A DNA stretch of 64,000 bases, from positions 4,092,001 to 4,156,000 of the forward strand of contig NZ_CP080412.1 in the NCBI RefSeq assembly GCF_019457635.1. Direction: 5' to 3'. Below, one piece after another: positions 27,095 through 35,972 of this stretch (its first letter is position 1; every line of letters starts with the position of its first letter). The DNA comes from Shewanella mangrovisoli. GTDB lineage: Bacteria > Pseudomonadota > Gammaproteobacteria > Enterobacterales > Shewanellaceae. The notes below the pieces were generated by a model. That model had not been told where the DNA came from. It saw only the letters and a list, made by a program, of their open reading frames with translations, and did not search any database. A program made the translations under genes and the position numbers.

Positions 27095-28093
27095 TCACAA
27101 GGTTAATACGACTTTGCCTCTATGTTCTCCCGACTGCATCAACGCATGGGCCTTGGCCGCCTCGGCCAATGGAAAAGTGGCACAGATATGCGGCACGATT
27201 TGCTGGCTATCGAGCAAAGGCCAAACACGCTCACGTAATTGCTTGGCGATTTCGGCTTTTGCCGCAACGCTCTGCGGTCTTAAGGTTGACCCCGTCCACA
27301 CAATACGTTTGGCCATCAACTGCAGAATGTTCACCTCTGCCTTGCCGCTACGTTGGGTCGACACTGACACCATACGGCCATCTAGCGCTAATGCTTGAAG
27401 ATTCAAGTTGATAAAGTCGCCACCAGCAATATCGAACACCACGTTGACGCCCTTACCTTGGGTAAAGGCCATGACTTCTTCCACGAAGTTCTGGGTGTTG
27501 TAGTTCACTACCAAATGGGCGCCTAATCCGGCGCAATAGTCGCGCTTGGCATCTTGTCCCGTGGTCGCAATCACGGTCGCACCAAGATGTTTGGCAAGGG
27601 AAATCGCCGTGCTGCCGATGCCACCCGAACCACCGTGGATCAACACGGTTTCACCCGCCTTGAGTCCCGCGCGCATAAAGAGATTGCCCCACACAGTGAA
27701 AAAGGTTTCGGGCAACGCCGCCGCTTGCACCTCAGAAAAGCCCTGTGGGATAGGTAAACAATGCTCGGCATAGGTTAAGCTGTACTCGCCATAGCCGCCG
27801 CCGGGCACTAAGGCGCAAACCTTATCCCCCAACTGCCATTGGGTTACACCCTCGCCTAAGGCGCAGATCTCCCCCGCGACTTCTAGTCCAATAATCGGCG
27901 ATGCCCCAGGTGGTGGCGGATACACTCCCATCCTTTGTTTGATATCGGGTCCATTCACCCCGGCGGCGCGGTTACGAATTAAGACTTGGCCAGCACTCGG
28001 TACAGGCAATGGCGAGCGTGTCAGCTGCATCACATCAGGCTCGCCGGGCTGCTCAAGATAAATATGCGTGTAATCATGGGGTAATTCGGACAT
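27095..28093 (-). CDS. Zinc-free alcohol dehydrogenase / quinone oxidoreductase family
   Basis: 332 residues of the medium-chain dehydrogenase superfamily, closest in style to the PIG3/Qor group. The N-terminal GroES-like domain has NRAAGVNGPDIKQRMGVYPP, without catalytic zinc cysteines. The nucleotide-binding motif is VLIHGGSGGIGSTAISLAKH near residue 145. Such enzymes use NADPH to reduce quinones or enones in the cytoplasm. GGAG precedes the ATG. It is not clearly in an operon; the next upstream minus-strand gene, the Sel1/TPR protein, ends about 175 bases before it. Confidence 0.93.
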   Translation of the reverse strand: MSELPHDYTHIYLEQPGEPDVMQLTRSPLPVPSAGQVLIRNRAAGVNGPDIKQRMGVYPPPPGASPIIGLEVAGEICALGEGVTQWQLGDKVCALVPGGGYGEYSLTYAEHCLPIPQGFSEVQAAALPETFFTVWGNLFMRAGLKAGETVLIHGGSGGIGSTAISLAKHLGATVIATTGQDAKRDYCAGLGAHLVVNYNTQNFVEEVMAFTQGKGVNVVFDIAGGDFINLNLQALALDGRMVSVSTQRSGKAEVNILQLMAKRIVWTGSTLRPQSVAAKAEIAKQLRERVWPLLDSQQIVPHICATFPLAEAAKAHALMQSGEHRGKVVLTL

Positions 28094-28268
28094 AACGGGC
28101 TCCTAGTCGGGTCCTATCGATAGAACAGAATACTGCCGCTAACAAAGCAGTCTAGATTGCACGTGTTAGCGGCCATTTCAGGCATAGCTGGATATGGGGA
28201 TAAACGATAATCAAAGCTTTGATAGGGCTAGACTATCCCAAGTTCAAACACTAAAACAGACATGACTC

Positions 28269-30044
28269 TCAAAGCTTTTCCAACGCTTGTGCTCTAGCCT
28301 TGGCCTTAGCTTCGTAATCATTCGTAAAGGATTTAGCCAGTTCAATGCTGTGCTGATAGAACACAAGGGCACGCTCTGGCTCAACGCTGCCACCTTCGCC
28401 CGCATCGAGTAGGCTCGCAAGCTGAAAATAGGCACGACCCAACACGTCCCGCTGCATGCCTTGTTTATCACCCTGCGAAACCACTTTTTCGAGCCAGGTA
28501 CGCGCTTTGTGCGCATCGCGCGTATCGGGTTTTAACAGAATATCCGCATACTCAGCGGCGACATAGAGATCGCGCTCGGCGGCAATCTGCCAAAACTCCT
28601 GACTTTGCGCAAAATCCTCGAGCAAATAATAGTAATCACTGGCCGCGCTATGGGCTAAGGCCGGATCAGCCTGCACACTCATACGATAGTGAGTTAATGC
28701 AGCCGTTGCATCATGGTAGGGCGACCAAGGCAATGCTTGGTACAGCGCCATCATACTCATGGCCTCGAGAACACCTTGATTAACCAGCTGATTTAACTGT
28801 TGCCAAGCGCTGGCTTGGACGCTTTTCGCCTCGGCCGTATTCGGCTTACCTTGCAGTATGGTCTCAAATGGCTGACGAATCAGTTCCAATGTGGCCTCGA
28901 CATCCCCAAGCCTTGCCGCGCGTTGTAGCCAATAACGGCTCTGCTCAACCTCGCCCGCATAGGCTGCCTGTGATTGCATCCACAGAATAGCAATCAAGTC
29001 ATCGCCCTCGGCCGCCTCTAGGTAGTATTTGCGCGCTTTTTCTTCATCCTTCGCCAGCGCATGACCTGCCCAATAGATGTGTGCTAACAATCGCTTATCT
29101 TCAGCCTTGGTGCTCGCACTTAAGGTATTGAGCATAGATTCAGGCTTACCATAGGCATAGAGGTGCACATCCCCGCGCGAATAACGATACTCAGTGCCAT
29201 CGGGATAATGAACCGAGATCTGCTCAGGCTGTCGCCACACATTCACTTGATAATCAGATAGAATTTCAGGATTAAACTGCACCTGCAGCACGGCCTCTTT
29301 ATCGAAACGCACCATTTGTGTCACAGTGCTCGACCATAAACGGCTAGTCGACTGCAGATTACTCTTAAGCTTCACCTCAAAGGGGCTGTCGGTCTTAGGG
29401 CTGTAAATCACTACTGGGTAATACACGGGATTGAGGGCAAGCGGCAATCCCGCAACCAGATTGGTATCTTCTTCGCTGCCAGCAAGCACGGGTTCGATAG
29501 TCAGTTCCTGACTCAAATAAAACCCATCATGGGGCGAGGCTTTGGTCGCGGGTTTGCTCGATGTTAATAGCGGTGAAGTATGTAAATATTCATCTTTTAA
29601 TGACTTAACATGTTTCCAGATGGGATGACTTGGCAGCAGAGTAAGGTCGAGGACTAAATCCTCTAATTGCCAGTCGCAATCTCCACCACCTTGCAGGGCT
29701 AACGTCAGGGTGAAAGGTTTGGCATTATCGGTCGTATCGAGGGGTTGTCGCAGAACCGAACTCTTATTCAGCGTAGCGCGATAGGGGTTAGCAATATCAC
29801 CACTCGGAAAACGGATTTCTTTGCGGGTACACACGGAGGAAGTGTAATAACCCACTAATTCGAGCTGAGTGTGGGCGGGTAAAGTCCCTGTAAACTCGAA
29901 ACGCTGCGCTGTTTTGGGCGGCGTAGTTTGGTCGGCGGGCAATTCCTGCTGCCATAACTTATCCGAAAATCCCAACCAAACAGATACAGAGAGCAACGCG
30001 CTTAAGCATAGGCTTAGCCAAAACAGTTTTGAAATCGAACTCAT
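28269..30044 (-). CDS. Exported Sel1/TPR-like repeat protein, function unknown
   Basis: 591 residues. A hydrophobic N-terminus (residues 5-26) is a signal peptide or anchor. Residues ~35-310 form a beta-rich domain without a family I recognise. From ~325 on there are helical repeats of Sel1 style, for example HIYWAGHALAKDEEKARKYY and AYAGEVEQSRYWLQRAARLG, continuing to the end (YFQLASLLDAGEGGSVEPER). Sel1 repeats mediate protein contacts. The next gene upstream on the same strand is an LRR protein kinase, 94 bases away, so the two may be co-transcribed. Confidence 0.8.
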   Translation of the reverse strand: MSSISKLFWLSLCLSALLSVSVWLGFSDKLWQQELPADQTTPPKTAQRFEFTGTLPAHTQLELVGYYTSSVCTRKEIRFPSGDIANPYRATLNKSSVLRQPLDTTDNAKPFTLTLALQGGGDCDWQLEDLVLDLTLLPSHPIWKHVKSLKDEYLHTSPLLTSSKPATKASPHDGFYLSQELTIEPVLAGSEEDTNLVAGLPLALNPVYYPVVIYSPKTDSPFEVKLKSNLQSTSRLWSSTVTQMVRFDKEAVLQVQFNPEILSDYQVNVWRQPEQISVHYPDGTEYRYSRGDVHLYAYGKPESMLNTLSASTKAEDKRLLAHIYWAGHALAKDEEKARKYYLEAAEGDDLIAILWMQSQAAYAGEVEQSRYWLQRAARLGDVEATLELIRQPFETILQGKPNTAEAKSVQASAWQQLNQLVNQGVLEAMSMMALYQALPWSPYHDATAALTHYRMSVQADPALAHSAASDYYYLLEDFAQSQEFWQIAAERDLYVAAEYADILLKPDTRDAHKARTWLEKVVSQGDKQGMQRDVLGRAYFQLASLLDAGEGGSVEPERALVFYQHSIELAKSFTNDYEAKAKARAQALEKL

Positions 30045-30137
30045 AATGCCAGCTCACCATTGCTGATGAGATTTAGTCGCTCTTGCTGTAATGTCTCTGC
30101 ATCGGTTTTCACCAATGGAACCACCCCTTGAGTTTTC

Positions 30138-31499
30138 CTACACTTCGCATGCTTGAGCTTGCCACAATCTGGCTAATAACTTCGCGATATCCCTAAAAGA
30201 TGGACGGCAAGATAACTCAGGTTGCATACATAGCTCTGTTAACTGTCGCAGTTGAGCTCGCAGCGCGTCGGCTCTATCAGCACCAGCAAAGGGCAATAAA
30301 TCTTCAATCAAACAACCCAGCGCCCGCACCTCAATGGCCTGCATGGCACTACGCTCCGATGTAGATAATTTTGCTAAGTTTGAGGCGGCGCCGAAGTCAC
30401 CGAACAGCAGTGACATTTGTTGATTAATCATCATATTGTGCGCATACACATCACCATGGCTGATATGCTGGGCGTGCATATGCGCGAGAGTCTCGGCCAA
30501 CTGCAAGGCTATCTTAACTATGTCCTTAAGGCTGAATTCAGTCCCCGCCTTAAAGGTATCGCGGGTGCAGGATTCGAGGGAGGGCGGTAAACCTAAGTTA
30601 TAAAATCCTTGGGGAATTAACGCCATCACTAGCCCTAGCTGATCCTGTTGGCTGATGTGCGCTAATACTTTGATAAGATTTGGATGTTCGCCCGTGGTTA
30701 AACAACAATCCAATTCATCGGCCGGATAACCGTCACTGGTCACCTCACCCTTAAATAACTTCACCGCGATCTGCTCACACCCAGTTGCGGCAACCATTGC
30801 AGGATTTAACCAACGTCCTTGGTAAATAATACCGGAGGCACCTTCACCGAGTTTTTCTCCGAGTTCAATGTCCGCTAGTGTCACATTGGGCACACTGGGC
30901 ACATCGGCATGGGGATCGACCAGCGTATGACTAAAGGGATTACCCGCAAACGCCAGCCAGGTGAGTTTAGGTAGCTTAAGCAACCAACTCGGCAGCGCGG
31001 CTAAGGCATTTGCCGATAAACGCACTAACTCTAAGTTATGGCATTGGGCCATGGATGCTGGCAGCGAGGTTAAGCGATTGCCCGCTAAGGCTAATTTTTG
31101 CAGGCGATACAACTGCCCCATACGTTCCGGCAAGGCGGTAATTTGGTTATCCGTTAAGATCAACCAACGGGTATGCAAGGGCAATGACGCCTCAGGAACT
31201 GAATGAATTTGATTGGCTTTAAAGCCTATCATCTCCAGTTTCGGACACTGGCCTAACACCTCTGGCAGCACTTCAAAGCGGTTATTGGAAGCAAACAAAA
31301 TCTTCAAATGGGTTAAGCGAGGTAAATCTTCGGGCAGTGAACTGAGCTGGTTATTGGATAATTCGAGGATCTCGAGCGTATCGGCTAAGTCGAAGATCTC
31401 CCGCGGAAACTCGGTTAAGTTTTCAACCAATTGTAAACGAGTAATCCCTTGTAATTGTCCCGCTTTTAACTGCGCTAACGTCTGCACTCTGTAACCCAC
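30138..31499 (-). CDS. Leucine-rich-repeat protein kinase
   Basis: 453 residues in two parts. Residues ~20-205 hold about eight LRRs of the L-x-x-L-x-L-x-x-N-x-L type (LEILELSNNQLSSLPEDL, LQKLALAGNRLTSLP). Residues ~210-450 form a eukaryotic-like protein kinase: glycine loop GEKLGEGASGIIYQG, AVKLFK with the ATP lysine, catalytic loop HISHGDVYAHNMM (HGD in place of HRD, with Asp and Asn kept), and GDFGAAS with DFG. So catalysis is plausible. The start is a GTG without a clear ribosome site; a second GTG lies 12 bases on. No membrane segment, so cytoplasmic. LRR proteins with kinases are common in plants and rare in bacteria. Confidence 0.9.
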   Translation of the reverse strand: MGYRVQTLAQLKAGQLQGITRLQLVENLTEFPREIFDLADTLEILELSNNQLSSLPEDLPRLTHLKILFASNNRFEVLPEVLGQCPKLEMIGFKANQIHSVPEASLPLHTRWLILTDNQITALPERMGQLYRLQKLALAGNRLTSLPASMAQCHNLELVRLSANALAALPSWLLKLPKLTWLAFAGNPFSHTLVDPHADVPSVPNVTLADIELGEKLGEGASGIIYQGRWLNPAMVAATGCEQIAVKLFKGEVTSDGYPADELDCCLTTGEHPNLIKVLAHISQQDQLGLVMALIPQGFYNLGLPPSLESCTRDTFKAGTEFSLKDIVKIALQLAETLAHMHAQHISHGDVYAHNMMINQQMSLLFGDFGAASNLAKLSTSERSAMQAIEVRALGCLIEDLLPFAGADRADALRAQLRQLTELCMQPELSCRPSFRDIAKLLARLWQAQACEV

Positions 31500-31655
31500 T
31501 GCTATGAAAAATCACCGCTATCTTAGCCCATTTGAGGCTAAATCTAAATGTAACCCAGGTGGTCAAATTTCCAGCAAAGCTATTCACGAATGCGAAAACA
31601 GATTAGCATGTGCCAAATCATGGAATACCAAGTCATCACTGATTACAGGACAATC

Positions 31656-33080
31656 ATGCGGAAAACCTTTCGCCAACCCCATGCCTTAGCTGCACTCGTG
31701 GCCGCCATCTTCATGGGCCAGCTCAGCGGCTGTGCAACCACGTCGGCGCAAACTTCGCCTACGGAATACGCCGCAGCCTTGCCAGAAGCCGAAGGCAATA
31801 GCGAACACACAACACAACCTCAGCATGTTGAAAAGGACGTTATCGACGAGCGCTATACCGATGTGTGGGAAAAAATCCAACACGCCCGCACTATTGATGT
31901 GCATGACGATGCCGAAGTCCGCAAGCAGCGTAACTTTTTCGATGATAAGCAAAAGTTTATGACTCAAGTGACCCAGCGCGCCGAGCCATTTTTGTACTAT
32001 ATTGTCAGCCAGCTCGAAGCCCGTAATATGCCGCTCGAACTGGCACTCCTGCCTATTGTCGAAAGTGGTTATAACCCACTTGCCCAGGCAAATGGCCCCG
32101 CAGGACTCTGGCAAATGATCCCTGCGACGGGACGTAATTTTGGCCTGACCATCAACTCGGCCTACGATGGCCGTAAAGATGCACTAGCCTCGACCGATGC
32201 CGTGCTCGACTATTTACAGCACTTGCACGACACCTTAGGTAACGACTGGATCAACGCCGTTGCGGGTTATAACAGTGGCGAGCTAGTGATCAAAGCCGCT
32301 ATCGATAGAAACAAAGCTAAGGGCAAACCTACGGATTTTTGGTCGCTGAATATTCCTGCGCGCCAAGTACAAACCGTGCCTAAATGGCTCGCCTTTATTC
32401 AAATTATCCGTGCCCCTAGCCATTACAATCTCAAAGTAATGCCGATTGCCAACCGCCCATTTTTAGAGCGTTTGCCAGCACCTAACGGGGTCGAGCTCAG
32501 TCAAATCGCCAATGCCGCAGGGATCACTAAGGTGGAGTTTAAAACCTATAACCCAGGTTATCGTCAAAGCGTGATCCCAAGTAAGGGCAAATACCAAATC
32601 GCCCTGCCGATTGAAAACATCGGCCAATATCAAGAGAATCAGCACCAGTTGTCCGCGCAAAAACGTTACGACAGCCAAAGTTATATTGTGAAATCCGGCG
32701 ATAGCCTAGGCACAATTGCCGCGAAATTTGACATTTCAGTCAAAGAGTTAAAGCAGGCAAACAACCTCAGCTCAGATAGAATTAAAATCGGTCAAGAGTT
32801 AACCCTGTTAACGCCGATGAGCAGCGAAGATAACGCCTCGACCGAGACGCCAAAACAGAGCAAAGCTCAAACAACGCCTCAAGCGGCAAAGGCTAAAACC
32901 AGCAGTAAAACCGCAGATAAGCCAGCGGCGAAAGCCAGCACATACAAGGTAAAGTCCGGTGACTCGTTAGATAAAATCGCGCGTAAAAACAAAGTGAAAC
33001 TCGCGGATTTAATGAAGTGGAATCAACTGAATGCCAAGAGCATTATTAAGCCTGGCCAAGAGCTAAAACTGTCGGAATAA
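31656..33080 (+). CDS. mltD: Membrane-bound lytic murein transglycosylase D
   Basis: 474 residues from the ATG at 31656, chosen because ACAGGA precedes it and a lipoprotein signal then begins (MRKTFRQPHALAALVAAIFM, lipobox LSGC). The transglycosylase domain contains the catalytic Glu in LPIVESGYNP, with GPAGLWQMIP after it. Two LysM peptidoglycan-binding modules follow (YIVKSGDSLGTI and YKVKSGDSLDKI), separated by a Lys/Ala/Thr-rich linker. It cleaves glycan strands in the periplasm with formation of anhydromuramic ends. Single gene with its own terminator. Confidence 0.96.
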   Translation: MRKTFRQPHALAALVAAIFMGQLSGCATTSAQTSPTEYAAALPEAEGNSEHTTQPQHVEKDVIDERYTDVWEKIQHARTIDVHDDAEVRKQRNFFDDKQKFMTQVTQRAEPFLYYIVSQLEARNMPLELALLPIVESGYNPLAQANGPAGLWQMIPATGRNFGLTINSAYDGRKDALASTDAVLDYLQHLHDTLGNDWINAVAGYNSGELVIKAAIDRNKAKGKPTDFWSLNIPARQVQTVPKWLAFIQIIRAPSHYNLKVMPIANRPFLERLPAPNGVELSQIANAAGITKVEFKTYNPGYRQSVIPSKGKYQIALPIENIGQYQENQHQLSAQKRYDSQSYIVKSGDSLGTIAAKFDISVKELKQANNLSSDRIKIGQELTLLTPMSSEDNASTETPKQSKAQTTPQAAKAKTSSKTADKPAAKASTYKVKSGDSLDKIARKNKVKLADLMKWNQLNAKSIIKPGQELKLSE

Positions 33081-33094
33081 CGCCGCATAATACG

Positions 33095-33123
33095 AAAAAG
33101 CACTACCAAGGTAGTGCTTTTTT
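33095..33123 (+). terminator. Intrinsic terminator after mltD
   Basis: AAAAAGCACTACC-AA-GGTAGTGCTTTTTT: an almost perfect hairpin with a run of T, 15 bases after the mltD stop. It can also work for the convergent DUF4397 gene. Confidence 0.92.
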
Positions 33124-33164
33124 ATTGCCCAATCTATTGACTGCTTATTGCCCAGCCTAAGCGA

Positions 33165-34538
33165 TTAAAGCTTAACGAGATTATAGCCAAAGCTGGTTGA
33201 AGCGTCCTTATTCAGCACCATAGTAACATTATCTTCGTTATTAAAATCCATCATCTCTGATGCATAAACCACGGTTTTAGTGCCATTTTCCACCGCGATC
33301 ACCTTGATAGAATACTCACCTTTTGGCACCACTAAGGACTGCGGCGCCGTAGGGTTAACCGCACTGATCTTATAGGCTGCAGTTTCGATGGTGTCATTCG
33401 CCTTTAAGAAGTACAACGTCAGGTTGCTCTTGTCGGCAAAACTGACGATATCAAACTTAAAGCTGTAGGGACTCGGCGTTTGCGTTTGTTTCATCTCCAT
33501 CGCCTTCACTTGGCTACCTTCTTCGGTAGTTTGCTCGTAGATGAAGATGGTTTTGATATCGTCCTGATTAAGGGTAATCAACACATTGTCGAGCAATTTG
33601 GCTTGGCTAGTATGGTCAAAAACGCTCACGCCAAAGTCATTAAACTCAGCGCCTTGATAGGCAGTCACGCCAAAAGGAGCCACATTGCTAAATAGGGCTT
33701 CTTGTTTATTACTCACCACTTTGACATCGACATTGTGCGTTGCCAACCCATTGAATACCCTAAAATCGACACTGCTTTCGAGGGCGACATGATTACGCAC
33801 ATTGGTGGTCGAATCGACGCTATCTAAGCTGATTTTGGCATCCGAAGCACCAAAGCTTTCCCGTAAAACCAACTTATAGGGCACCTTAGTTTTAAAGTTA
33901 ATGCTTGCCGTGGTGTAGCTCACATTAGTGGTTCCCGCTGGCGCGAGGTAAACCTTGTAATCCCCAGTGTCCAAAATCTGCGGTGTTGAGACCTCACCGT
34001 AGGAGACACTGCCAAGCATCACCGCATCGGCAAAGCTTTGGTCGGCTTTAGCAATATAGGCATCGTAGGCGGGCGCATTCATCGCCGTATGGGCGATCAA
34101 TAATTGCATTTTACTCTTGTCCGCTTCGGCGTTTTGCTTATCGAGTTCAGTACGGGAGTAATTGATATTCAGCAGCGATGGCGAGGCAAAATCCCCATGC
34201 AAGACAAAGAAATGGTCTGTCGCGGTTTTTAAATCGATATCCTCTTTATAGAGCGAGATATCCTTGTTCGACGCATCTTTACCCATCACCTCGACGGCAC
34301 TGACGCCAGGCGTTGAAGTGAACCTTGGCATCGCATCGGCGTAGCTCACGCTCTCATAGGTTTTATCACCAATCTTCAGTGCGGTAGCCGTACTTCCAGC
34401 CGAAGCATTGTAAAATTGCACATAGGTATCGGTCTTCGAGGTGTCCTCATCCTTTTTATTATCGGAGCCACCACAAGCGGTCACGCCCAAACAGGCGAAA
34501 GTCAAAACCGCGAATCCTTTTAGTTTATTGTTAAGCAT
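33165..34538 (-). CDS. DUF4397 domain lipoprotein
   Basis: 457 residues from the ATG at 34538 (AGGGA just upstream); an ATG at 34550 adds four residues. The signal peptide ends in a lipobox (VTACGGSDNKKDED), so the protein is lipid-anchored, probably to the outer membrane. The segment after it (YVQFYNASAGSTATALKIGD) is the repeated unit of DUF4397, a beta-sandwich; further copies follow at about 130-240 and 240-360. Family members are surface-exposed, with unknown binding partner. Single gene, convergent with mltD. Confidence 0.85.
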   Translation of the reverse strand: MLNNKLKGFAVLTFACLGVTACGGSDNKKDEDTSKTDTYVQFYNASAGSTATALKIGDKTYESVSYADAMPRFTSTPGVSAVEVMGKDASNKDISLYKEDIDLKTATDHFFVLHGDFASPSLLNINYSRTELDKQNAEADKSKMQLLIAHTAMNAPAYDAYIAKADQSFADAVMLGSVSYGEVSTPQILDTGDYKVYLAPAGTTNVSYTTASINFKTKVPYKLVLRESFGASDAKISLDSVDSTTNVRNHVALESSVDFRVFNGLATHNVDVKVVSNKQEALFSNVAPFGVTAYQGAEFNDFGVSVFDHTSQAKLLDNVLITLNQDDIKTIFIYEQTTEEGSQVKAMEMKQTQTPSPYSFKFDIVSFADKSNLTLYFLKANDTIETAAYKISAVNPTAPQSLVVPKGEYSIKVIAVENGTKTVVYASEMMDFNNEDNVTMVLNKDASTSFGYNLVKL

Positions 34539-34785
34539 CGTATCCCTCATTAGCAGACAAAAAATTCAGTTCAGTCTACGCAGTTATACAATGACAACAA
34601 TGGCAATTTCCACTCAAAACAAAAACAAATATTTCACAAACTCAATAACTTAACAAACATTTCAATAACGATATCAAAGTTGATACAAATCACATTTTTT
34701 AAGCGCTGAATTGATACAAATAATATTGAAGACAAAGGCGGTATCGTCTGATGTGCCTATGTTATTTCAGCATGTGAATTGAATA

Positions 34786-34813
34786 TGCTGTGATGCTAGT
34801 GCTGTGATGCTAG
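34786..34813. repeat. 14-bp tandem duplication
   Basis: TGCTGTGATGCTAG occurs twice without a spacer (34786-34799 and 34800-34813). It lies at the 3' end of the coding-like remnant on the minus strand, and shifts its last codons. Confidence 0.85.
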
Positions 34814-35005
34814 CCACTGTTGAGCAATATTTAACCGACCAATCAGGGCTGTCGGCGAACTTTCGATATTGATATCTATAAACGCCTGCTGCATGCCGAG
34901 ATAGAATTTATCCCCGTCAGCGGCACCAACAATTAATGCTCTCCAAACAACCTTTGTGCCAGCAGTTAGACATTGCTCAATAAAGTAAACACGGTAAATA
35001 TCAGC
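34796..35005 (-). pseudogene. Coding-like remnant without a start codon
   Basis: On the minus strand, from the region overlapping the yidZ stop down to a TAG at 34796-34798, one frame stays open for 80 codons and reads like a real protein (VVWRALIVGAADGDKFYL, then IDINIESSPTALIGRLNIAQ). The only ATG is inside it, at MQQAF. The 14-bp duplication alters its end. It is either the 3' part of a lost gene or an unannotated short protein. The rest of the spacer (34551-34785) shows no gene. I do not recognise the family. Confidence 0.4.
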
Positions 35006-35006
35006 T

Positions 35007-35972
35007 TTAATCCTGCGTCTGTGGCTGGAAAATGGCTTTTATCCTGTTTCGCAGCCAAGTGATTTTGGGGTTATGGCTGTTTCTTTTATGCCAAATTAAG
35101 GTAAAAGGAATGGCGAGTTTATCAAGATATTCGCCACTTATCGGGATCGGGCGACTCACTAAATCTGGGTGTAGTTGACGAGCATATTGCTCACAATATT
35201 GCGGCGCTACCGCCATCATGCTGTGGTGAGGCTCTGCCGCGACAAACAGTGACTGCTCAAAACTGGCTAAGGTCAGCACTATATTGCGAGTTAACCCAAG
35301 TTCGATAAGCACATCATCCAAGGCCCAGGTTTCACTCTTTTCCCACAAGATATTGATATGCGGATATTTAAGAAAAGTGTCTATGTTCCACTCTTCCTGC
35401 AAGGCAGGATGATCGCGGCGTAAGTACACCCGAGGGAGATCGGTAAATAAAACCTCAAAATCGATAAAATAAGGCAGTAAATCAAGGGACTCCTTCGAGC
35501 GGGGATGACTCTCTCGGCCAGTAAACCCCATATCGGCCTCTCCGCGAATAATGGCCTCGAGCGAATCATAATCCCAATTACGCACCTTCACTTTTGCATC
35601 AGGGTAGTGCTGGTAAATGGCCTGCGTTAATTGATTAAGCATAATGAGCGACAAAGGAGACTCAAGCATCAGCTCGAAGCTAAGCCCTTTCGCCATATCA
35701 TCCCCGCGCTTACCCATGAGCTGTTTGCCCATTTGCAACCAATCAGCTAAGTCCTGCTCCATGCTTTGGGCTAATGGCGTGAGCTGCAATCCTTGAGGCG
35801 TTTTAATGAATAACGGATCGTCAAACCAATCGCGCAACTTCGCCAACGATTTACTCACGGTCGATGGCGTAACATTGAGCTTTTTGGCGGCCTTAGATAC
35901 GCTCCGCTCCTGCGATAACAACTGAAAAGTAAACAACAGATTGAGGTCAAGCCGACTCAGGGATTTGCTCAT
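35007..35972 (-). CDS. yidZ: LysR family regulator YidZ
   Basis: 321 residues that match E. coli YidZ from memory across the length: the N-terminal SRLDLNLLFTFQLLSQERSV, the helix-turn-helix KKLNVTPSTVSKSLAKLRDW, and the C-terminal WHKRNSHNPKITWLR. E. coli YidZ has been linked to anaerobic nitric-oxide resistance. Its first 26 bases overlap the 3' end of mdtL, also its neighbour in E. coli, so the pair is probably translated together and YidZ may regulate the efflux gene. Confidence 0.9.
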   Translation of the reverse strand: MSKSLSRLDLNLLFTFQLLSQERSVSKAAKKLNVTPSTVSKSLAKLRDWFDDPLFIKTPQGLQLTPLAQSMEQDLADWLQMGKQLMGKRGDDMAKGLSFELMLESPLSLIMLNQLTQAIYQHYPDAKVKVRNWDYDSLEAIIRGEADMGFTGRESHPRSKESLDLLPYFIDFEVLFTDLPRVYLRRDHPALQEEWNIDTFLKYPHINILWEKSETWALDDVLIELGLTRNIVLTLASFEQSLFVAAEPHHSMMAVAPQYCEQYARQLHPDLVSRPIPISGEYLDKLAIPFTLIWHKRNSHNPKITWLRNRIKAIFQPQTQD

